DNA of 64,000 nucleotides from CAVQJU01 sp963712905 (GTDB taxonomy: Bacteria; Acidobacteriota; Vicinamibacteria; Vicinamibacterales; CAVVIG01): NCBI GenBank assembly GCA_963712905.1, contig CAVQJU010000003.1, positions 223,807 to 287,806 of the forward strand, in the 5' to 3' direction. The notes under the pieces were generated by a model. It was not told where the DNA came from and searched no databases. It saw only the letters and a list, made by a program, of their open reading frames with translations. Positions 16,630-25,369 of the stretch are shown piece after piece (positions within the stretch are counted from its first letter, which is position 1; every line of letters starts with the position of its first letter). A program made the position numbers and the translations under genes.

Positions 16630-18549
16630 TCATTCCTGCGGAAGCGGCTTGTTGAGCGCGGGAACGATCGGCGCGCGCTCCTTCTGCCTCGGCCTGGCTT
16701 CGTCTTCGTCGCCGGTCGAGGATGCGGCCGCCCGCGCCGCCGCCGGCTGCGGGTCGTCCAGCGGCAGGCCGGCAGCGAGGCGCCTGACCTGGTCGGCGTC
16801 GAGCACTTCGCGGGCCAGGAGGGCGTCGGCCATCTTGACCAGCGTGTCCTTGTTCTCGCCGAGCAGCTTGTGCGAGCGCTCGTAGTTCTGGGTGACGAAG
16901 CGCTTCACCTCGTGGTCGATCTTGAGCGCCGTGTCCTCGCTGTAGTCCTGGTGCTGGGCGATCTCGCGGCCGAGGAAGATCTGCTCTTCCTTCTTGCCGA
17001 ACGTGAGCGGGCCCATCGCGTCGCTCATGCCCCATTCGCAGACCATCCGCCGCGCGAGCTCGGTCGCGCGTTCGAGGTCGTTGCCGGCGCCCGTGGTCAG
17101 GCTGTTCAGCGTCAGCTCCTCGGCGATGCGGCCGCCGAGCAGGATCGCGATCTGATCGTTCAGATAATCGCGCGAGTAGTTGTGCTTCTCGTCGGTCGGC
17201 AGCTGCTGCGTGAGCCCGAGCGCCATGCCGCGCGGGATGATCGTCACCTTGTGGATCGGATCCGCGTGCGGCAGCAGCACGGTCAGCAGCGCGTGGCCGG
17301 CTTCGTGAATCGCCGTCACCCGCTTCTCGTCGTCGCTGATGATCATGGAGCGGCGCTCCGAGCCCATGAGCACCTTGTCCTTGGCGAACTCGAAGTCGTG
17401 CATGCGCACGACCTTCTGGTTGTAGCGGGCGGCGTTGAGCGCAGCCTCGTTGACCAGGTTCGCCAGATCGGCGCCCGAGAAGCCCGCGGTGCCGCGCGCC
17501 AGCGTCGGCAGCTCGACGTCGTCGGACATCGGGATGCGGCGCGTGTGGACGGACAGGATGCCTTCGCGGCCCTTCACGTCCGGACGATTCACCACGATGC
17601 GGCGATCGAAGCGGCCGGGACGCAGCAGGGCCGGGTCGAGCACGTCGGGCCGGTTGGTCGCCGCGACGAGAATCACGCCCTCGTTCGACTCGAAGCCGTC
17701 CATCTCGACGAGCAGCTGATTGAGCGTCTGCTCGCGCTCGTCGTGGCCGCCGCCCAGGCCGGCGCCACGGTGACGGCCGACCGCGTCGATTTCGTCGATG
17801 AACACGATGCAGGGCGCGTTCTTCTTGCCCTGCTCGAACAGATCCCGCACGCGGCTGGCGCCCACGCCGACGAACATCTCCACGAAGTCCGACCCGCTGA
17901 TCGAAAAGAACGGGACGTTGGCTTCGCCGGCGACGGCGCGCGCGAGCAGCGTCTTGCCGGTGCCGGGGGCGCCCATCAGGAGCACGCCTTTGGGGATGCG
18001 GCCGCCCAGTTTCTGAAATTTTTGCGGTTCCTTGAGGAACTCGATGATTTCCTGGAGTTCCTCCTTGGCCTCGTCCACGCCCGCCACGTCCTTGAACGTG
18101 ACCTTCTTCTGCGAGCTCGACGAGAGCTTGGCCTTGCTCTTACCGAAGGAAAGCGCCTTGTTGCCGCCGCTCTGCATCTGGCGCATGAAGAACAGCCAGA
18201 AGCCGATCGCGAGCAGCATCGGGGCCCAGCCGAGCAGGAGCGAGGCCCAGGGGCTGGCCGTCTGCTCCTTGGAGCTGACCTGGACGCCGCGGTCCATCAG
18301 CCGGTTGACGAGGCCTTCGTACTGGGAGGGGGCGTAGGTATGAAACGTCTCGTTGCCCTTGGTCACGCCGTTGACGTCCTGGCCAACCACTTCGACCCTG
18401 GCCACGCTGCCGGCATCCACCCACGACATGAACTCGCTGAAGCTCACGCGGCGTTCGTGCTGCTGGAACTTGGTCGACACGTTCCAGATCAGGACGCCCA
18501 CAATAAAGAGCGCCACCCAGAACACCAGACTCTTCAACGTACTGCTCAC
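16630..18549 (-). CDS. ftsH: ATP-dependent zinc metalloprotease FtsH
   Basis: 639 residues. FtsH degrades misfolded membrane proteins and short-lived regulators. An N-terminal helix (LVFWVALFIVGVLIWNV), a periplasmic loop of about 90 residues and a second helix (ASLLLGWAPMLLAIGFWLFF) precede the AAA domain with Walker A GAPGTGKTLLARA, Walker B IVFIDEIDAVG, and the SRH with RPGRFDRRI. The protease site is AIHEAGHALLT. A disordered Ala/Pro/Glu-rich tail ends the protein. It follows tilS by 35 bases, the common tilS-ftsH pairing. Confidence 0.97.
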   Translation of the reverse strand: MSSTLKSLVFWVALFIVGVLIWNVSTKFQQHERRVSFSEFMSWVDAGSVARVEVVGQDVNGVTKGNETFHTYAPSQYEGLVNRLMDRGVQVSSKEQTASPWASLLLGWAPMLLAIGFWLFFMRQMQSGGNKALSFGKSKAKLSSSSQKKVTFKDVAGVDEAKEELQEIIEFLKEPQKFQKLGGRIPKGVLLMGAPGTGKTLLARAVAGEANVPFFSISGSDFVEMFVGVGASRVRDLFEQGKKNAPCIVFIDEIDAVGRHRGAGLGGGHDEREQTLNQLLVEMDGFESNEGVILVAATNRPDVLDPALLRPGRFDRRIVVNRPDVKGREGILSVHTRRIPMSDDVELPTLARGTAGFSGADLANLVNEAALNAARYNQKVVRMHDFEFAKDKVLMGSERRSMIISDDEKRVTAIHEAGHALLTVLLPHADPIHKVTIIPRGMALGLTQQLPTDEKHNYSRDYLNDQIAILLGGRIAEELTLNSLTTGAGNDLERATELARRMVCEWGMSDAMGPLTFGKKEEQIFLGREIAQHQDYSEDTALKIDHEVKRFVTQNYERSHKLLGENKDTLVKMADALLAREVLDADQVRRLAAGLPLDDPQPAAARAAASSTGDEDEARPRQKERAPIVPALNKPLPQE

Positions 18550-18584
18550 GCAACGCCTCCAGACTGAGCGAGGTCAAGCCGCCG

Positions 18585-20048
18585 TCAGACCGGCCTAAGT
18601 TTCAAGATTACCACGGCTTGCGAGGCGTCAGTTACCCGAAACGCCTCATCGATACCGTGCCCGGCTACCCAGACGATCCTGTCGGAATCGTCCACAATGA
18701 GTGGTACACCGTCGCGCAGGCGGCGGGCGACCTTGCGGTCCACGAAGAAGTCCTGCAGCTTCTTCTCGCCGTCGAGGCCAAGGGGCCGAAATCGGTCGCC
18801 GGGGCGCCTGTTCCGGACCGCAAGCGGACCAGGTGCTGCGACGACCGCCGACGCCCGGTTGCCCGCGATTGCACGGAGCGCCTCGGGGCCGTGCCCGGCC
18901 GCCACCGGTTCGGCCGAGACCACGCATCCCGCCTCAGCCAGCTCGACTTCCCCGGGAACCGGGAGACGGTAGCGGAACGCGCCCATCGCGCCCGCGTCGC
19001 CGTATGCCCCTGTTCTTAAGACGAGCCGCGCGCCAACGCGTTCCACGAAGTGGCCGGGCGCATCGACTGATCTATCAGACACTCTATCGGCGGCTCGGTT
19101 CCCTGGCGCAGCGGCGCTCGAGGTTTGGATGAGCTGAAGAGCCTCCTCGACGTGCCGGAACGACACGGGACGGCCTCCCGCCGCAGCCGTCATGGCTTTC
19201 CAGATCGCCAGCCGTGCCAGGGCTACCGGAGCACGCTCGAGCTCGGGGACCGGCAGCACCATCGCGCCCGGCTCACCGTCATCGGGTCTCGCGTCGAGTC
19301 CGCTGGCCGCGATCTGCTCTTCCATCCACGTCCACTCCGCTCGCGCAAGCTCGGCCTGGTCGGCGAGCACGTCGACGGCCGCCGGGTTGAACCGCGCCTG
19401 GAGCAGCGGCAGCAGCTCGGCCCGCACGCGGTTGCGCGGGATGCCGACGTCGCCGTTCGATTCGTCTTCGACGTGCCGGATCCGCCGCTCGCCAAGGTAG
19501 AGGCGGAGATCGCCGCGCCGGCAGTCGATGAGCGGGCGGATGACAGCGTCCCGGCGCGGGTGCATCGCCGCCAGCCCGCGGGCCCCGGCGCCTCGCAGCA
19601 AGCGCATGAGAAACGTCTCGGCCTGGTCGTCGCGCGTATGGCCGACGGCGACGACGTCCGCATCGAAATGCGCGCGCGCCCGATCGAAGAAAGCGTACCT
19701 CGCGGCGTGCGCGGCGTCCTCGAGCGAGCGACGCTCGCGTTCGGCGCGCTCGCGCACGTTCTCGCGTTCGACGAAGATGGGAACGCCGAGCGTGTCGGCG
19801 AGCGACACGCAGAATCGTTCGTCGCGATCCGCGCCCGAGACACCGGTCGCGTCGGGCTCCACGCGAAGCTGGTGGTTGAAATGAGCCAGCCCGGCCACGG
19901 TCAGTTCGCCGGCCGCTTCGAGCTCGCGCAGCAGGTGCACGAGCGCCACCGAGTCCGCGCCGCCCGACAGCGCGACAACCACACGCGTCCCGGCACGCGC
20001 GAGGTCATGGCGGCGAATCGTGCGGCGGACGGTGGTGATCACTTTCAT
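18585..20048 (-). CDS. tilS: tRNA(Ile)-lysidine synthase
   Basis: 487 residues from ATG 20048. TilS modifies C34 of tRNA-Ile(CAU) to lysidine. The PP-loop VALSGGADSVAL sits near residue 30 and is followed by HFNHQLR, VAVGHTRDDQAETFLMRLLRGAG and the substrate-binding second domain. The C-terminal TilS-C domain carries RNRRPGDRFRPLGLDGEKKLQDFF. The start was placed at MKVITTVRRTI because the longer frame begins inside a repeat element. A tRNA with a CAT anticodon lies 124 bases upstream. Confidence 0.95.
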   Translation of the reverse strand: MKVITTVRRTIRRHDLARAGTRVVVALSGGADSVALVHLLRELEAAGELTVAGLAHFNHQLRVEPDATGVSGADRDERFCVSLADTLGVPIFVERENVRERAERERRSLEDAAHAARYAFFDRARAHFDADVVAVGHTRDDQAETFLMRLLRGAGARGLAAMHPRRDAVIRPLIDCRRGDLRLYLGERRIRHVEDESNGDVGIPRNRVRAELLPLLQARFNPAAVDVLADQAELARAEWTWMEEQIAASGLDARPDDGEPGAMVLPVPELERAPVALARLAIWKAMTAAAGGRPVSFRHVEEALQLIQTSSAAAPGNRAADRVSDRSVDAPGHFVERVGARLVLRTGAYGDAGAMGAFRYRLPVPGEVELAEAGCVVSAEPVAAGHGPEALRAIAGNRASAVVAAPGPLAVRNRRPGDRFRPLGLDGEKKLQDFFVDRKVARRLRDGVPLIVDDSDRIVWVAGHGIDEAFRVTDASQAVVILKLRPV

Positions 20049-20059
20049 AGTGGAGAGGC

Positions 20060-20172
20060 CGTCCTCCTTCGCGCTACGCGCTACGGAGGACAACCTTCAC
20101 ATGGCTTGCCAACCGAAGCCCGTCCTTCGCTCGCTTGCAATCCTTCGGCGAGCTGCGGAGGGCGAAGGTTGG
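20060..20172. repeat. Interspersed GC-rich palindromic repeat, copy 1
   Basis: The stretch between tilS and the tRNA contains GTCCTCC...GGAGGAC (20062-20092), GGCTTGCC, CCTTCGCTCGCTT and CGAGCT.CGGAGGGCGAAGG. The same words in the same style recur at 60350-60430 inside the rRNA operon. It encodes nothing convincing. It looks like a dispersed repeat or a REP/MITE-like relic, and it may double as leader of tilS. Confidence 0.55.
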
Positions 20173-20246
20173 TGCCGGGGGACGGATTCGAACCGTCGAC
20201 CCCGCGCTTATGAGACGCGTGCTCTCACCAACTGAGCTACCCCGGC
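20173..20246 (-). tRNA. tRNA-Met (CAT anticodon)
   Basis: A 74-nt cloverleaf. The 7-bp acceptor stem is GCCGGGG/CCCCGGC with discriminator A, and CCA is encoded at 20172-20170. The D arm is GCTCAGTTGGTGAGAGC. The anticodon arm is CGCGT-CTCATAA-GCGCG, anticodon CAT, and the T arm GACGG-TTCGAAT-CCGTC is perfect. The standard G1-C72 pair argues against an initiator. A lysidine-modified tRNA-Ile(CAU) cannot be excluded, which is pertinent because tilS follows. Confidence 0.93.
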
Positions 20247-20275
20247 AGTGTGGAAACGGCGATCTTACCACGGCG

Positions 20276-21380
20276 TCACGTGACCACCATCGCGTCGCCG
20301 TAGCTGTAGAACCGGTATCCGGCCGCGATTGCCGCCGCATACGCGGCCCGCACCGGCTCGACCCCGGCAAACGCCGACACCAGGAGCAGCAGCGACGATC
20401 GCGGGAGGTGGAAGTTGGTCAGGAGGCCTTCGACGATTCGAAAAACAAATCCGGGGTAGATGAAAAGGTCCGTCGCCCCGGTCCCGGCAGCGACACGGCC
20501 GCCGCCCGCGATGGCGGCCGCCTCGAGCGTCCGCGTCGTCGTCGTCCCGACGGCGATGATGCGGCGGCCTTCGTCTCTCGCACGATTGATCGCCTGGGCG
20601 ACGGGCTCCGAGATCGTGTATTGCTCGGCCTCCAGCCGATGATCCTCGATGCGGTCGACGCGGACCGGCTGAAAAGTCCCGTAGCCGACGTGCAGCGTGA
20701 TTTCCGCGATGTCGATGCCGCGCGCGGCGAGGGACGCGTTGAGCGCGGGCGTGAAGTGCAGCCCGGCGGTCGGCGCCGCCACCGATCCGCGCTCGCGCGC
20801 GAACACTGTCTGGTAGCGCTCCCGGTCCGCGGCACGATCGTCGCGCTTGATGTACGGCGGAAGGGGCATGTGTCCGATCGACTCGATCGCGTCATCGACC
20901 GATCCGCCGTCCTCGCGCCACAGGCGGATGGTACGGCGGCCGTAGAAGTGGTGCGCGACCACCTCGCCCTGAAGAAGATGTGGCGTGGCAGACCCCTCGA
21001 AGATCACCCGCGCGCCTGGACGAAGCTTCTGTCCCGGGTGCATGAGGGCCTGCCAATGTTCACCGGCCTGCCCTGCCTCCCGGCCTGCCTGCCTGCCCTG
21101 CCTGCCGGCCTGCCCGTGTCGTCCGCCCGATGAGGAGACACTCGACCGCGCCTCCGCTCGGCACGCGCCTGCCCAGCAGCCGCGCGGGAAACACCCGCGT
21201 GTTGTTGACGACCACGAGATCGCCCTCGCGCAAGACGAGTGGGAGGTCGGAGATGGCGCCGTGGACGACACGGCCCGTGTGTCGATCGAGGTGGAGAAGC
21301 CGCGACTCGCCGCGCTGCGCGACGGGTTCCTGCGCGATGAGTTCCGGAGGGAGATCGAAGTCGAACTCGCGGACGTCCAC
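20276..21380 (-). pseudogene. queA: S-adenosylmethionine:tRNA ribosyltransferase-isomerase QueA, frame broken in a 4-bp repeat tract
   Basis: QueA adds the epoxycyclopentane ring of queuosine from SAM to preQ1-tRNA. The 5' half (GTG 21380) reads REFDFDLPPELIAQEPVAQR, REGDLVVVNNTRVFPARL and AVECLLIGR, then runs into Gln/Ala/Gly/Arg repeats and a TGA at 21062-21060. The 3' half, in another frame, reads GEHWQALMHPGQKLRPG, the SVAAPTAGLHFT motif, VGYGTFQPV and TNFHLPRSSLLLLVSAFAG to 20276. The break lies in a CAGG/GGCA tract at 21062-21118. Loss of one 4-bp unit, or gain of two, would restore one frame. It could be a slippage switch, decay or assembly error. Confidence 0.85.
21062..21118. repeat. 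Imperfect 4-bp tandem repeat (CCTG/CAGG) inside queA
   Basis: About 57 bases made largely of CCTG, CCTGC and CCGG-type units on the plus strand, with three perfect consecutive copies at its core. It lies at the point where the QueA family has a short variable loop between the second and third strands. In protein it would read as Gln/Ala/Gly/Arg repeats. Such tracts change length by strand slippage. Confidence 0.75.
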
Positions 21381-21403
21381 GTCCGCGAGTGTACGCCAGA
21401 GGC

Positions 21404-22067
21404 TTAGTGCACCAGATGGTCCGGCGGAAACGCACTCGCGCGGCGCCGATCGTCGGCGAGGATCGTCCAGAGCGCCTGATCGAGGTAGACGCCGTTTCGC
21501 AGGAACGACCGCTGCAGGACACCTTCCTGCGTCGCGCCGAGCTTGTGCAGTGCGCCGTTGCCGCGGCCGTTCTGGAGCGCCGCGCGCGCCTCGAGCCGGT
21601 GCACGCCGACCACATCGAACACGAAGTCGAGGACGAGCTCTGCGGCGTCCATGAAAAGGCCGCTGCCCCAGTGCTCGCCGCTGAGGGCGAAGCCCCACTC
21701 GGCGATGTCGAACCCGGGCTGAAGGGCCCTGACCTGGAACAGGCCGACGACCGTGTCGGTGTCTTTCAACGTGATCCCGAACGCGAACGACTGTCCGGCT
21801 TCGCGCTGCCGCTGCGTCCACGCGACGAACTTCTCGAACCCGTCGAGCGTCGGCGGGGGCGGCGAGATCAGCCGCGTGACTTCAGGCGAGCCGAACGCGG
21901 TCAGCAGCGCCGGCGCGTCGGACGCGCGCAGCTCGCGAAGGGCAACGGCCGCTCGCTGGAGAACCGGGAGACCGGTGCGCCAGTCGCGAGCGGAGGGCGT
22001 CGGCTTCGGCTTGACCGCAGGGGCAACAGCGGCCGGAAACAGGTCGAACCCCGATGGCGATGGCCAT
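21404..22067 (-). pseudogene. GNAT family N-acetyltransferase with apparent 1-bp frameshift near its start
   Basis: The main frame shows a RimJ/RimL-type GNAT: LPVLQRAAVALRELRASDAP, PEVTRLISPPPPTLDGFEKF, SFAFGIT, the acetyl-CoA region AEWGFALSGEHWGSGLF and VHRLEARAALQNGRGNGALHKLG. This frame has no ATG, GTG or TTG upstream of the core. An ATG at 22067, overlapping the S8 stop as TAATG, is in the neighbouring frame. Removing one G from the GGGG run at 22049-22052 would join MAIAIG to the GNAT frame. The protein may instead begin at an unusual codon. The substrate is unknown. Confidence 0.65.
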
Positions 22068-24151
22068 TACCGTGCCCCCAGCAGTCCGGTCGACGTGCCC
22101 CAGACGATGTTGTCCAGATCCAGCTCGGTGCCCCAGACGATGTTGTCGTCGTCGGACGTGCCCCAGACGATGTTGTCATCGTCGTAGGAGGTGCCGCCCA
22201 CAACGCTTCCGCTCCGGGTCGTGCCCCAGATGATGTTGTCCTCGCCGTCCCACGTGCCCCAGATGATGTTGTCCTGATCATCGTAGGTGCCCCAGACGAT
22301 GTTGTCGTCGTCCATGGTGCCCCAGATGATGTTGTCGTCGTCTGAGGTGCCCCAGATGATGTTCTTGCCCTTGGTCTTCTGGCCGATGACGCGATTCTCC
22401 CAGACGAGATGCGTGCCCCAGATGATGTTGTCGTCGTCGGACGTGCCCCAGACGACGTCCCGGTTCTTCACGATCACCCGGGTGCCCCAGATGATGTTCG
22501 ACCCCCAGATGATGTTCTTGGTCCAGAGCCTGTTGTGGGTGCCCCAGATGATGTTGGTGCCCCAGACGATGTTCTTGAAGTAGATCATCTGGCCGCCGAG
22601 AACCGCGTTGTCCCAGATGATGATCCCGGACCACGGATTCTGCGCGCCGCCAATCGTCGTGTAGCCTGGCACGCCGCTCGCCAGCCACCACGAATTCATC
22701 CGCGCGCGGGTGTCAATCGCGCTGGCCAGCGCAACGGCGCCGCCCGCGTTCACCTCGCCCGCCCCCTGCGTCAGGTAGTCGGCGTCCGGCAGCCTGATCG
22801 CCGTGTACTCGACGATCGCCTTGACGGCGTTCGGCATCAGCCCGCCGTTCGCGTCGAGCACCAGCGCGGCCACGCCCGCCGCAATCGGAGCGGCCATGCT
22901 CGTGCCCGTCAGATCGAGCATCGGGTTGCCGTTCACGGTCTGCCTGTTGTTCGGCAGGTTCGTGTAGAGATACGACGAAGTGTCCGTGTTGGACACGATG
23001 TGCACGCCCGGCGCCACGACGTCGGGCTTGGCCACGGCGTCGAACCAGGTCGGACCGCGCGAGCTGAACGCGGCAACGGCGTCTCCGTCGCGCGTGATCG
23101 AATTCTTCGTATCCACCGCGCCGACCGCGATCGACGAGGGCGCGTTGGCGGGCGAGTTGATCCCGGTGTAGCCGGATTCGCCGTCGCCGTTCTGATCGAG
23201 CCCGTTGTTGCCGGCCGCGACGACCACCACGATGCCGGCCCGGACCGCGCGCTCCACGGCCTGCACGAGCGGGTCGAACTTCGCCGGCGAATAAATCGGG
23301 TGACCGAGCGACAGGTTGATGACCCTGACCCCGAGCGTGCGGTTGTGGGCGATCACGTACTCGATCGCCTTGATCACCATGCTCGTCGTGCCCTGGCCCT
23401 GTGCGTCGAGCACCTTCAGCGCCACGAACTTGACGGCCGGCGCGACACCCTGGTGCTCGTAGTTCGAGAGCACGCCGGCGCTGCCGAGCAGGCCGGCCAC
23501 ATGCGTGCCGTGCCCGAAGTCGTCATACGGTGCCGGCTGGCTCGGCTGGCCGTTCGCCAGGTTCGTGAAGTCGTAGAAGCCCGCGATGCGCGACAGCGGG
23601 AGATCCGCGCTCGGCGACAGGCCCGAATCGATCAGCGCGACGACGACGCCGTCGCCGTTGACGCTGCCGGGGGCCGCGACATTGCTGAGACCGAGCGTCT
23701 GACGGAGGACGTTGGTCGAGGCCACGCGCGCCGCCGTCACGAGCGGGGTCGTTGCGGGCGCCGGCGTCACGGGCGCCGCGACCTTGTACTGCGGGGTGCG
23801 GCCTGCTCCGACCGCCCGCACAATCGCGTCAGCGGAGACCGACAGCACCCGTGGGTGCTTGGCGAGCTCCTGGACGTCTTCGCTGTGGACAACGGCGGTC
23901 AGCGCGTCGCCATCGGTCTCGTCGCTGACGATGTCGCCGTGGTCGGACAGGGCTTTCCGAATCTCGCCCCGATGGCCGGGCGCAGTCATCACGATGACTC
24001 GCTGGGCCGCCCCACCCTTCCGGAGCGCGGCGCGGAGCGAGCGGTCTATTTTTGAAGCGGGAGAGGCATCCTGCGCCCGAACTGACGTAACGCCGACGAA
24101 GGCCAGAAGCGCGGCAAGAACCAGGGAATACACACGACGGGTATGAATCAC
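22067..24151 (-). CDS. Secreted subtilisin-like (S8) peptidase with C-terminal NI(I/V)WGT repeats
   Basis: 694 residues. A Sec signal peptide (VYSLVLAALLAFVGVTSVRA) is followed by an I9-like propeptide region and an S8 domain with complete catalytic residues: Asp175 in VVALIDSGLS, His215 in FGHGTHVAGL, Asn315 in VVAAGNNG and Ser418 in LTGTSMAAP. After about residue 500 the enzyme turns into a repeat region of about 15 units of 6-15 residues, each ending NI(I/V)WGT, with acidic linkers such as SDDD and YDDQD. The repeats continue to nearly the last residue and may form a beta-stack or a surface or calcium-binding appendage. A good sigma-70-type promoter lies upstream. Confidence 0.93.
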   Translation of the reverse strand: MIHTRRVYSLVLAALLAFVGVTSVRAQDASPASKIDRSLRAALRKGGAAQRVIVMTAPGHRGEIRKALSDHGDIVSDETDGDALTAVVHSEDVQELAKHPRVLSVSADAIVRAVGAGRTPQYKVAAPVTPAPATTPLVTAARVASTNVLRQTLGLSNVAAPGSVNGDGVVVALIDSGLSPSADLPLSRIAGFYDFTNLANGQPSQPAPYDDFGHGTHVAGLLGSAGVLSNYEHQGVAPAVKFVALKVLDAQGQGTTSMVIKAIEYVIAHNRTLGVRVINLSLGHPIYSPAKFDPLVQAVERAVRAGIVVVVAAGNNGLDQNGDGESGYTGINSPANAPSSIAVGAVDTKNSITRDGDAVAAFSSRGPTWFDAVAKPDVVAPGVHIVSNTDTSSYLYTNLPNNRQTVNGNPMLDLTGTSMAAPIAAGVAALVLDANGGLMPNAVKAIVEYTAIRLPDADYLTQGAGEVNAGGAVALASAIDTRARMNSWWLASGVPGYTTIGGAQNPWSGIIIWDNAVLGGQMIYFKNIVWGTNIIWGTHNRLWTKNIIWGSNIIWGTRVIVKNRDVVWGTSDDDNIIWGTHLVWENRVIGQKTKGKNIIWGTSDDDNIIWGTMDDDNIVWGTYDDQDNIIWGTWDGEDNIIWGTTRSGSVVGGTSYDDDNIVWGTSDDDNIVWGTELDLDNIVWGTSTGLLGAR
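22095..22576 (-). repeat. Coding repeat array for NI(I/V)WGT motifs in the S8 peptidase
   Basis: The plus strand shows GTGCCCCAGA(T/C)GATGTT repeated about 14 times, most often at 30-33 base intervals, each copy encoding AsN-Ile-Ile/Val-Trp-Gly-Thr on the minus strand. One copy is degenerate (VVGGT). The core 18 bases are nearly invariant at the DNA level while the linkers vary. The unit spacing resembles a CRISPR, but the array is in frame and the linkers are not uniform spacers. Confidence 0.9.
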
Positions 24152-24256
24152 GCGGTCAACCTTAGCAATTTGCCCGCCATAGCCCGGCTTGACACACGAA
24201 TCGGCCCGAAGTGCATGAACGGTAAGGGCATATGGGCATGTTTGGCCACTGATGGT

Positions 24257-24285
24257 ATTTTAGACGACATAATGGTTTTGTTCAA
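24257..24285 (-). promoter_or_regulatory. Sigma-70-type promoter for the S8 peptidase
   Basis: On the minus strand TTGAAC (24285-24280) and TAAAAT (24262-24257) are separated by exactly 17 bases. Both hexamers are one mismatch from consensus. Transcription would start near 24250 and leave a leader of about 100 bases before the ATG at 24151. The whole gap 24152-24409 is visibly richer in A and T than the surrounding genes, and no gene is seen in it. Confidence 0.6.
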
Positions 24286-24409
24286 GACCTGCACAGGGTG
24301 ATTCTTGCCGCGCCCGCTACTCGTCCATTTGCCTATACTTATGTCTGTATATGACATTGTGGACTGATTTGGTACATCAAGTTCGATAATTGAACACTTC
24401 AGAGGCGTT

Positions 24410-25369
24410 TCAGACGAATCGACCGAGGTCGAAGCGACCACGTGCCCGAAGCAGTGGCTTCCAAAGGTCCCCGATCTTTCGGAGCCGCGCCGGCACGTTC
24501 TTCACGGTGAAGTCCTCGATGCGGATGCCGCGCTCGACTTCCGTCCATGTGACCGGGGTGGACACGGCAGCCGCCGGATGCGGACGCACCGAGTACACGG
24601 ACGCGAGCGTCCGGCCCCACGCATTCTGGTTGTAGTCGACGAGCACCCGGCCCGCAGGCCGTTTCGCCACGCGGTATTCAGCGGTCATCAGCCCCGGGTG
24701 CCGGGACGCCAGTTCGTGGCCCAGGGCTTTTGCAAACGTCCACACCTCTTTCTGGACGGGGCCCCGCACGATCGGGGTGTAGATGTGCAGTCCCTTCGAG
24801 CCGGTCGTCTTCACGACCGACGGCATCTTCAGCGTCTCGAGCGCTTCCCGAACGACGAGCCCCGCCTCGAGCACGCGCTCGAACGGCGCACCGGCGCCGG
24901 GATCCAGATCGAAATGCAGGTAGTCCGGACGATCGACATCGTCGGTCGGTGCGTACCACTGGTTCAGGTCGATGCAGCCGAGGTTCACGACCCACAGCAG
25001 CGACGCCAGGTTCTGGATCACCGGGAAGTCGATGACTTTCCCGGAGCCGTGATCGATCGCGCAGGTCTCGATCCACGCGGGACGCGGCGACGGCGCGCGC
25101 TTCATGAAGAAAAAGGGCCCGGCCGCCCCGTGCGGGTAGCGCTTCATGACCATCGCGCGATCGCGGATGTGCGGCAGCAGGACGCCCGCGACCGACGCGT
25201 AGTACCGCAGCAGATCGCCTTTGGTCAGCCCGAGCTCCGGCCAGAAGAGTTTTCGGAGGTTGGTCAGGCGGACGTCCTTCCCGTCCACGCTGAGGACGAC
25301 GTTGTCTTCCCCCGATGGAATCGACGGAATCGAGGGAATCGACGGAATCGCTGTGGCCATCAGCGCCAT
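24410..25369 (-). CDS. LigD-type DNA polymerase/primase domain protein (no ligase or nuclease part)
   Basis: 319 residues with only the polymerase (primase-like) domain of bacterial NHEJ protein LigD. Evidence is LRKLFWPELGLTKGDLLRYY, AMVMKRYPHG, the catalytic pair in DYLHFDLDPG near residue 150, KTTGSKGLHIYTPI and RVLVDYNQNAWGRTLASVYS. No ATP-ligase or phosphoesterase domain is attached, and neither ku nor a ligase is near. The N-terminus has four Ile-Pro-Ser units encoded by a 9-bp tandem repeat. The start overlaps the upstream stop as TGATG. Confidence 0.9.
   Translation of the reverse strand: MALMATAIPSIPSIPSIPSGEDNVVLSVDGKDVRLTNLRKLFWPELGLTKGDLLRYYASVAGVLLPHIRDRAMVMKRYPHGAAGPFFFMKRAPSPRPAWIETCAIDHGSGKVIDFPVIQNLASLLWVVNLGCIDLNQWYAPTDDVDRPDYLHFDLDPGAGAPFERVLEAGLVVREALETLKMPSVVKTTGSKGLHIYTPIVRGPVQKEVWTFAKALGHELASRHPGLMTAEYRVAKRPAGRVLVDYNQNAWGRTLASVYSVRPHPAAAVSTPVTWTEVERGIRIEDFTVKNVPARLRKIGDLWKPLLRARGRFDLGRFV

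Noticed and set aside
22095..22576. CRISPR-like array of ~30-base repeats
   Set aside because: The repeats are in frame, encode NI(I/V)WGT at the end of a peptidase, and the linkers are short and variable, not true spacers. No cas genes are near.
24148..24441. Small gene upstream of the S8 peptidase
   Set aside because: No ribosome site or family, overlaps the end of the LigD-type gene, and lies over a good promoter.
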